Source: Sphingobium lignivorans | Lineage (GTDB): Bacteria; Pseudomonadota; Alphaproteobacteria; Sphingomonadales; Sphingomonadaceae | Reading direction: 5' to 3' | Length of the DNA stretch: 64,000 bases | Assembly (NCBI RefSeq): GCF_014203955.1 | Contig: NZ_JACHKA010000001.1 | Span: forward strand, 2,883,001-2,947,000 | Notes under the pieces: model-generated | Database searches by the model: none | Told to the model about the DNA's origin: nothing | What the model saw: the letters and a program-made list of their open reading frames with translations, nothing else | Position numbers and translations under genes: made by a program | Shown: piece by piece, positions 58,652-64,000 of the stretch | How the letters are laid out: the number at the start of each line of letters is the position of its first letter | How positions within the stretch are numbered: the first letter of the stretch is position 1

Positions 58652-60115
58652 CTAGTCATGGAGGAATACGCCCTGCCGGCGCAACTCGGCTTGGAGACTT
58701 TTCACGTCGAGCGCCCGCGGCTGGACGCCCGCGCCGACCGAGAGCGCGGCTGCGGCGCCTGCGGCCTGTCCGGTGAGCCAGCATTGCGGGATCTCGCGCA
58801 TGAAGCCGTGCGAGTTGGCATCGCAGCTGATGTGCTTGCCGCCGGCCAGCAGGCCATCCAGCTTGCGCGGCACCAGCGCGCCATAAGGCACGGAGATCAC
58901 CGGATATTTGAGGCTGACCGATGGACTGACACCGATCTCGTCCGGCAGCGCGATGCCATCGGCCCACTGGCTGCGCAGCACCTTGCCGACCCCGCCCAGA
59001 CGCCGCGTGTGCCGCACGCCGAGTTGCGAGCCGCTCTGCAACATGTAGCATTGCTCAAACCCCGGCGCATGCTCCAGGAAGAACTCGCAATGCGTCTGCA
59101 TGAAGCGGTGCGAACGGATCTCCAGCTCGGTCTGGTCGTCGACATCCAGCGCCGAAAGGCCGGACTGGCGCGGGCCCAGGAACAGCGCGATGTCATTGCG
59201 CCAGGAGACATAAGGCGGCTGGAAGAAGCCCAGCCGCTCGCGGCCCAGCTTCGCGAATTCGGCATATTGCTCGGGCTCATTGCCGCGGAACGCCAGCCAG
59301 CGGTCCATGTCCACACCGCCCAGCATGAAGCCGGTGTTGGCGCTGTGATGGACGTCGCCTTCCTCGATGTCGGTGTCGAACTCGGCGCCGGCGCGCGCGA
59401 AGATGTCCCCATCGCCGGTGGTATCGACGACCACCTTGGCGCGCAGGGCCTGACGCCCGGCCTTGGATTCGAACACCACGCCCTCGACCTTGCCATCGGC
59501 CACCATCGGCACCGCCGCCCAGCTGTGGAACACCAGCCGCACGCCCGCGCCCAGCAGCATTTCCTGGCTGATGAGCTTGAGCCGCTCGGGATCGAGCGTG
59601 GGCGACCAGCAGACCGTGCCATGGAAGGCCGCGGTGCGCTGGCCCCAGTAGCTGGCCTTCTTGGGATCGCGCGAACCCCAGTCGGCGCGCGGCGGCCCGG
59701 CCAGGCCGGCCGCGGGCAAGCGCCCCAGCACATCATTGGCGAAGCCCTGGATCACTTGCCGGCCGGTCCAGTCGGTCATCCGGTCGATCCAGATCACCAG
59801 CCCGCCGGTCGAGAGACCGCCCAGATGATTATAGCGCTCCATGAGCACCACGTCCGCGCCCGCCTGCGCCGCCGCCCAGGCGGCCGCCGTGCCTGCCGGC
59901 CCGCCACCCACCACCAGCACGTCGCATGTGTGATAGACCGGGATCTCGCGCGCCGGCTCCATCCACGTCCCCGTGCCATTGGCGCGCGGCAGCACCCGAC
60001 CGCCCGTCTCGAAGACGTCGGATGCCAGAAAACGATCCTCCGACTGGCGGACTTCTTGAACTTTAGGGCGATCCATGACGGACGAACCATTTCCTTTCTG
60101 CAGGATGGTGCTCAT
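58652..60115 (-). CDS. FAD-dependent oxidoreductase (FAD_oxidored type)
   Basis: The 487-residue flavoprotein has a Rossmann FAD motif after about 65 residues (CDVLVVGGGPAGTAAAWAAA, then GADVVLMERYNHLGGLSTGG), the middle LRAKVVVDTTGDGDIFARAG typical of the PF12831 family, and a closing GKHISCDANSHGFMREIPQC with WLTGQAAGAAAALS. No signal peptide is seen. It probably oxidises or dehydrogenates a small molecule in the cytoplasm. It lies 41 bp after the TBDR gene and heads the enzymes of this locus. Reaction and substrate cannot be deduced. Confidence 0.88.
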   Translation of the reverse strand: MSTILQKGNGSSVMDRPKVQEVRQSEDRFLASDVFETGGRVLPRANGTGTWMEPAREIPVYHTCDVLVVGGGPAGTAAAWAAAQAGADVVLMERYNHLGGLSTGGLVIWIDRMTDWTGRQVIQGFANDVLGRLPAAGLAGPPRADWGSRDPKKASYWGQRTAAFHGTVCWSPTLDPERLKLISQEMLLGAGVRLVFHSWAAVPMVADGKVEGVVFESKAGRQALRAKVVVDTTGDGDIFARAGAEFDTDIEEGDVHHSANTGFMLGGVDMDRWLAFRGNEPEQYAEFAKLGRERLGFFQPPYVSWRNDIALFLGPRQSGLSALDVDDQTELEIRSHRFMQTHCEFFLEHAPGFEQCYMLQSGSQLGVRHTRRLGGVGKVLRSQWADGIALPDEIGVSPSVSLKYPVISVPYGALVPRKLDGLLAGGKHISCDANSHGFMREIPQCWLTGQAAGAAAALSVGAGVQPRALDVKSLQAELRRQGVFLHD

Positions 60116-60156
60116 CGCACCATCCCATCATGACTGACGAAGGGCTTTTGCCCCTC

Positions 60157-63045
60157 TCAGAGCTTGAACCTCAGACCGACACGGAACGATCGGCCAACCT
60201 GATCGAACAATGGCGACGCCTGATCCGGGAACGGCGGCGCGACATTGAAGATGTTGTTGAGACGGATGAACATCTCCCGACTGCGATCAGCGTCCCTGGA
60301 AACATCGACCGTGAACGTGGCGTTGGTGTAGAAGATGTTCTTCGTGTCGTTGAAGTTGATCGTGTTGAGCGCCCCCGTGCCGACAACGAAATCATTGTCG
60401 ATCTTGCCACCCTGCAGCCAGCGGAGATCCAGCGTGCTCGTCAGGCGACCTAGCTCATGCGTGATCAGACCGGAGACGCGCCAGTGCGGTGTCACATACT
60501 CGCCTGCCCGCTCTTCGGTGCTGGCCGTGGCCACGGCCGTCGTCGCCAGGGTGTCGAGATAAGTGCCCAACAGGCGAACGGAGAGCGTACCTGCCCCTTC
60601 GCCGAAGATGTTCTCCAGCGAAGAGCGATAGGCAGCCTCGATGTCGACGCCCTTCGTCTTCAGGCGATCCAGGTTCTCGAAGCGTACCGTGATGCCGCTG
60701 ATGTCGCCATTCGGCGCACCGCCGGCGGTGGTGACAAGGTCGCAGAAGTCGGAAATACCATCGACATAGCAACGCTCGAGCACTTCATTGGCCGAGATCG
60801 TACCGATCAATCCCTTGATGTCGATGTCGTAATAGTCGACCGAGAGACGCAGGCCATCCAGCCAGCTGGGCTGGTAGACGATGCCGGCCGTCAACGTATT
60901 GGCCGTCTCGGGATCGAGATTGGAATTACCCAGAGACGTGACCTCGACGGTATAGTTCGTCGAACGCCGTGGATCGCGAATATTCTGACGCGACACCGTC
61001 GTCGGAGCGAACAGCTCCGCAAAATTGCCGGCCCGGATATCGCGCGACCGCGTCGCACGGAGCCGCAGTTCCCTCGACAATTCCCAGGTCGCACCGATCT
61101 TCCAGGTCGTCACGCCACCTGACGTGCTGTAATCCGTGTAGCGCGCCGCGAGGTTGAGATCGAACGAACGAACGAGCGGCAGATCCTTCAACAGCGGGAT
61201 CGCCAGCTCGCCGAACACTTCCTTCACATTGTAGCTGCCGGCGATCGGCTGACGCGAGCCGCTTTGCCACTGCCCGGCCTGCGAAATGGCATCCACCGTC
61301 GCGTCGATCGATTCCTCGCGATATTCCGCGCCAAACGCCGCGTTGATCGGACCGGCCCAGCCTTCAAACAACGCACCATTAGCACTGAATGCTGCCACTT
61401 GCTGCTTGGTGGTGAGGTCGAACCTGGACGTGCCGGTGATGTATGAAATGGCTTCCTGCGATGGCGACCCGAAGCCGAACAGATTGAGCGGCGCGCACGC
61501 CGGATCGTCATTGGCAGGATTGGAATCGGCATTCACGCGGCAGACAATGTCGTCGCCCGAGCGCACGGCGTCGATCGCCTTGCGATAATTGATCATGTTG
61601 ATCTGACCGACATACTCCTGAACGAAGTGATTGCGGCCATATTGATAATAAGCGTCGAACGACCACTCGCCGAGCTTGCCTTCGACGCCGACGACGCCCC
61701 GGTAGACCGAAGGCGAGCCCACACGTCCGCGCACGGCACCAAGGCCGGGCTCCCGGTAGGAGCGACCGAAGTTGAAGCATGAGACCCCCGCGGCGATGGC
61801 GCGCTCGCGGAATTCGTCGCTCAGATAGGGGTTGGTGATCGGCACCAGAACGTTGCCGGTCTGACCGCCAGGAATGATCGTCGCGGAGCACGTCGGATTA
61901 CCCGTGACCGAACCCTGCTGACGCGGCTCGGCGAAATAGCCGTTGGTCACAGAATGAGCGAACGTTCCTTCCGCAAACAGGGAGAGATTGTCGAACACTT
62001 CGTAGGAGACGCGCGCCATTGCCGAATAGCGCTCCACCGGCTGCTGCAGATTGCCGCCCGGATTGATGATTTCGGTATAGTTATCGGTCCCGGCGATCAT
62101 CCGGTTACCGAAGACCTCGCCATAGCCGAACTGACCCGTTTGCCCGCCCGGCAGGAATGCGGTCCCGCGCAGCGGACCGCTGGTGATCAGGCCACCTTCC
62201 CAAAGATCGGTGCGGCGCACATCATCCGCGTAAATGTTCGCGGGCAAGCCATTCGCGGCATAGTTGGAATTGCCGGCGAGGCCACGGCTAGCCCATGGGC
62301 GAGGACGATAAGGGGTCTGGCCGATCCCGTCATTCTTCGAATATTCCCCGCCGATGAGAATGTGACCACGCCCGCCGCCGAAGCGCGTTCCGGCCGCTAG
62401 CCCGGCAAGCACGTTCTGGGCATCACCATATTGGGAAATACCGCTCTGCACCGTGCCCTCTACGCCTTCGAGATCCGATTTGAGAATGAGATTGATCACA
62501 CCGGAGACAGCGTCGGACCCCCAGGATGCCGAGGCGCCGCCCGTCACGACCTCAGTGCGTGCGATGAGAATGGAAGGGATGACGCCAAGGTCCACCGTGC
62601 CATCGGGCGCTGTGGCGACGTGCCGGCGGCCATCGAGGAGAACCAACGTCCGCTGAGGACCGACATTCCGCAGATCAGCCGTCACGGTCGCAGAGGACAG
62701 GGCACGCGCCACACCGCTGCCGGTTGTAGAGAATGCCGGAATGAGGCGCAGGATATCATCCACGCGCGTCGGAGCGACGGATTGAATCTGCGCCGTGCTG
62801 ATGACAGAAGTCGGCGTAGGGGCCGTAAACCCGCCGGCCTGAATGCGCGAGCCGGTTATCACGATGTCCTGAGCGGGCGCCGCAGCGCTTCCAGCAGCAG
62901 CGCTTTCCGGTGTGACCTCAGCCGCCACGGGCGCATCGGCGGGCTGCTCGCTGCTCTGAGCCGTCGCGGCGCTGAACGGGCACACCACCGCGGCGATGCA
63001 AACACCCACAAGAAGGCGCCATGGCGCTGCGTTGAAAGATTTCAT
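60157..63045 (-). CDS. TonB-dependent receptor (FAD oxidoreductase/GH43 locus)
   Basis: This 962-residue outer-membrane receptor has a signal peptide (LLVGVCIAAVVCPFSAATAQ), a TonB box-like QDIVITGSR at about residue 60, a plug (SVAPTRVDDILRLIPAFSTT, EVVTGGASASWGSDAVSGVI) and a large barrel ending FDQVGRSFRVGLRFKL. It has no STN domain. ATG 63045 is preferred because GGAGAGGA lies before it; a longer frame to 63096 has no ribosome site. It opens the locus with FAD oxidoreductase, GH43-like, LysR and M28-like genes, so it likely imports their substrate. It is in the same receptor subgroup as those at 19909 and 38824. Confidence 0.93.
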   Translation of the reverse strand: MKSFNAAPWRLLVGVCIAAVVCPFSAATAQSSEQPADAPVAAEVTPESAAAGSAAAPAQDIVITGSRIQAGGFTAPTPTSVISTAQIQSVAPTRVDDILRLIPAFSTTGSGVARALSSATVTADLRNVGPQRTLVLLDGRRHVATAPDGTVDLGVIPSILIARTEVVTGGASASWGSDAVSGVINLILKSDLEGVEGTVQSGISQYGDAQNVLAGLAAGTRFGGGRGHILIGGEYSKNDGIGQTPYRPRPWASRGLAGNSNYAANGLPANIYADDVRRTDLWEGGLITSGPLRGTAFLPGGQTGQFGYGEVFGNRMIAGTDNYTEIINPGGNLQQPVERYSAMARVSYEVFDNLSLFAEGTFAHSVTNGYFAEPRQQGSVTGNPTCSATIIPGGQTGNVLVPITNPYLSDEFRERAIAAGVSCFNFGRSYREPGLGAVRGRVGSPSVYRGVVGVEGKLGEWSFDAYYQYGRNHFVQEYVGQINMINYRKAIDAVRSGDDIVCRVNADSNPANDDPACAPLNLFGFGSPSQEAISYITGTSRFDLTTKQQVAAFSANGALFEGWAGPINAAFGAEYREESIDATVDAISQAGQWQSGSRQPIAGSYNVKEVFGELAIPLLKDLPLVRSFDLNLAARYTDYSTSGGVTTWKIGATWELSRELRLRATRSRDIRAGNFAELFAPTTVSRQNIRDPRRSTNYTVEVTSLGNSNLDPETANTLTAGIVYQPSWLDGLRLSVDYYDIDIKGLIGTISANEVLERCYVDGISDFCDLVTTAGGAPNGDISGITVRFENLDRLKTKGVDIEAAYRSSLENIFGEGAGTLSVRLLGTYLDTLATTAVATASTEERAGEYVTPHWRVSGLITHELGRLTSTLDLRWLQGGKIDNDFVVGTGALNTINFNDTKNIFYTNATFTVDVSRDADRSREMFIRLNNIFNVAPPFPDQASPLFDQVGRSFRVGLRFKL

Positions 63046-63559
63046 CTGATCCTCTCCCTGCTTCAACTTTTTATGACCCCAAGGGTGAGGCGCCATTGCT
63101 CCGCGGGCTAGATACGCGAGCTGAGCGGCTCCACCCTGAAGTGATGGGCAGCGTCTTAGGTCGGGCCTGGATCGTCAGGAAGACAAGCTCCGTTAGGAGA
63201 TGCATTCTCAAATCGAGAATGGTCGGGCTGTATGCGCACTGGGCGCTGGAGCATTGAAGCTCATCGCGCCTGAGAACCGAGATCGAGGCGGACGGCCAGG
63301 GCAGAGCCGTTCGACCAGATCAAGGCCGACAGACGACTTGTGCAATGGCCCAAGCTCGCGAGCATGAAGCTGATATAAAAGTACACAATCTTGCGAGAAC
63401 TGCCTGCCCCCGCGATAGCGGCCGTTCGCTACCCCGAAGGAAATCGCCGAAAGCTGTCAGAGGTTCATAAATCTGACTGGGGCGCTATTAGCCAGAGCTT
63501 GTCCCGTGCGTCAGTCAAATTTTGAAGCGCAATGGCAATTTGCCGGCTTTTGACCGACA
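63046..63559. other. 514-bp intergenic region before the TBDR
   Basis: The TBDR promoter must lie here on the minus strand. Short frames on both strands have no family resemblance. I see no transposon ends, dyads of note or RNA gene. It may include decayed coding sequence. Confidence 0.45.
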
Positions 63560-64000
63560 TCAAGCAAACTGCACTTTCGCCAGGTCCAGGGACAGCTCCC
63601 ACAGACGCGCGGCGGCGGCGTCATCCAGCGCCTGCCTGGGCGGTTGCTCATCGGTTGGATATCCTCGCGTGCCGCCAAGCCGGTCGGGTCCATAATAGCC
63701 GCCGTCTCGCGCCGAGGGATCGGTTGCCGCGAAAAGTGTCGGCAAGGCGCCTTGCCAGGCGGGCTGGAACAGGAACCAGAGGTAGCGACGCAGCCGGCCA
63801 TGAAGGCTGGATCGGCCCGAGCCGTTCACGATGAGGTCCGTGCGCGTGATGCCCGGATGCGCCGCGAGGCTCTCGATGCCCCAGCCGGCCGCCTTGCTGC
63901 GCCGGCTCAGCTCGAGCGCGAACATGAGGCAGGCGAGCTTGGACTGGGCATAGACATGCATCGAGCGGTAGCTGCGCTCGGCCTGCAGGTCCTCGAAGTC
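63560..64000 (-). CDS. short-chain dehydrogenase, C-terminal part (partial)
   Basis: The visible 146 residues are the C-terminal half of a retinol-dehydrogenase-like SDR; the N-terminal cofactor domain lies past the right edge. The active-site pair is seen as VYAQSKLACLMFALELSRRS (YxxxK), followed by LAAHPGITRTDLIVNGSGRS, the typical HPG turn. A variable tail follows (GALPTLFAATDPSARDGGYY) with a GxYYGPD motif common in this group. The reading frame is open to base 64000. It is on the same strand as the TBDR locus but 514 bp upstream, so it is likely a separate unit. Confidence 0.88.
   Translation of the reverse strand, partial: DFEDLQAERSYRSMHVYAQSKLACLMFALELSRRSKAAGWGIESLAAHPGITRTDLIVNGSGRSSLHGRLRRYLWFLFQPAWQGALPTLFAATDPSARDGGYYGPDRLGGTRGYPTDEQPPRQALDDAAAARLWELSLDLAKVQFA

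Noticed and set aside
58592..60133. 513-codon open frame on the plus strand
   Set aside because: Antisense to the FAD oxidoreductase, which has a clear FAD motif and homologous ending.
1..64000. tRNA, rRNA, CRISPR arrays or prophage structural genes
   Set aside because: None seen; gaps are short and largely promoter-like, and the DksA/TraR gene is the only phage-flavoured item.

Overview
The window looks like chromosome from a sphingomonad (Sphingomonadales, Alphaproteobacteria; Sphingobium, Sphingopyxis, Novosphingobium or Sphingomonas). The basis is high G+C, six TonB-dependent receptor (TBDR) genes in 64 kb (one truncated), FecI/FecR regulation, many Tat-type or Sec-type signal peptides, and catabolic genes typical of this order. 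The genus is an inference. I see no rRNA, tRNA or CRISPR array.

Layout. 0-7.2 kb: an M20 amidohydrolase cut by the left edge, a TBDR that has lost its N-terminal half, a FecI-type sigma factor with its FecR anti-sigma, and a complete STN-domain TBDR. 7.5-11.5 kb: an NmrA-like reductase and an O-methyltransferase divergent from a TetR regulator, then an ArsR regulator divergent from a short-chain dehydrogenase. 11.5-12.4 kb: a decayed IS5-family element. 12.5-16.3 kb: an amino-acid island with Lrp, ornithine cyclodeaminase, a MocR/PdxR regulator and a PaiB-like flavoprotein. 16.3-22.7 kb: a TBDR, S9 peptidase and amidase operon for uptake and hydrolysis of a peptide-like substrate. 22.9-26.2 kb: a methionine module with an ArsR-methyltransferase fusion regulator, MesX (DUF1852) and MesD (a MetE-core synthase); this is the folate-independent, oxygen-dependent methionine synthase pair. 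26.5-30.7 kb: an AcoR-like activator with acetaldehyde dehydrogenase, alcohol dehydrogenase and DUF779, plus a 20-bp perfect palindrome in the promoter region.

31.1-41.7 kb: a long operon on the minus strand (TBDR, Tat-exported MmgE/PrpD, carotenoid/lignostilbene oxygenase, MFS, double NTF2-like protein, alpha/beta hydrolase), followed by an interposed MarR gene and two overlapping DUF3237 genes. It reads as a catabolic pathway for an unknown stilbenoid, apocarotenoid or terpenoid-like compound. 41.8-47.1 kb: a damaged LysR gene and an iron/siderophore module (TBDR, small membrane protein, PepSY reductase). 47.1-47.8 kb: fragments of two unrelated enzymes and a DksA/TraR zinc-finger gene. 47.9-51.4 kb: a self-contained ECF sigma/anti-sigma locus divergent from a secreted subtilase and a secreted Ala/Gly/Ser-rich protein. 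A matching promoter motif (GGATGAA, 15 bp, CGTT) occurs on both strands of a palindromic divergent promoter and again before the secreted protein, so all three units probably form one regulon. This is the most system-like novelty I found.

51.7-64 kb: a DUF1993 gene, an aromatic-acid-type MFS transporter with an intact IS630-family element inserted exactly at its stop codon, then a minus-strand locus with an M28-like protein, LysR, a GH43-like propeller, a FAD oxidoreductase and a TBDR, and finally an SDR gene cut by the right edge. In general each TBDR brings a compound across the outer membrane and its operon partners hydrolyse, oxidise or pump it onward.
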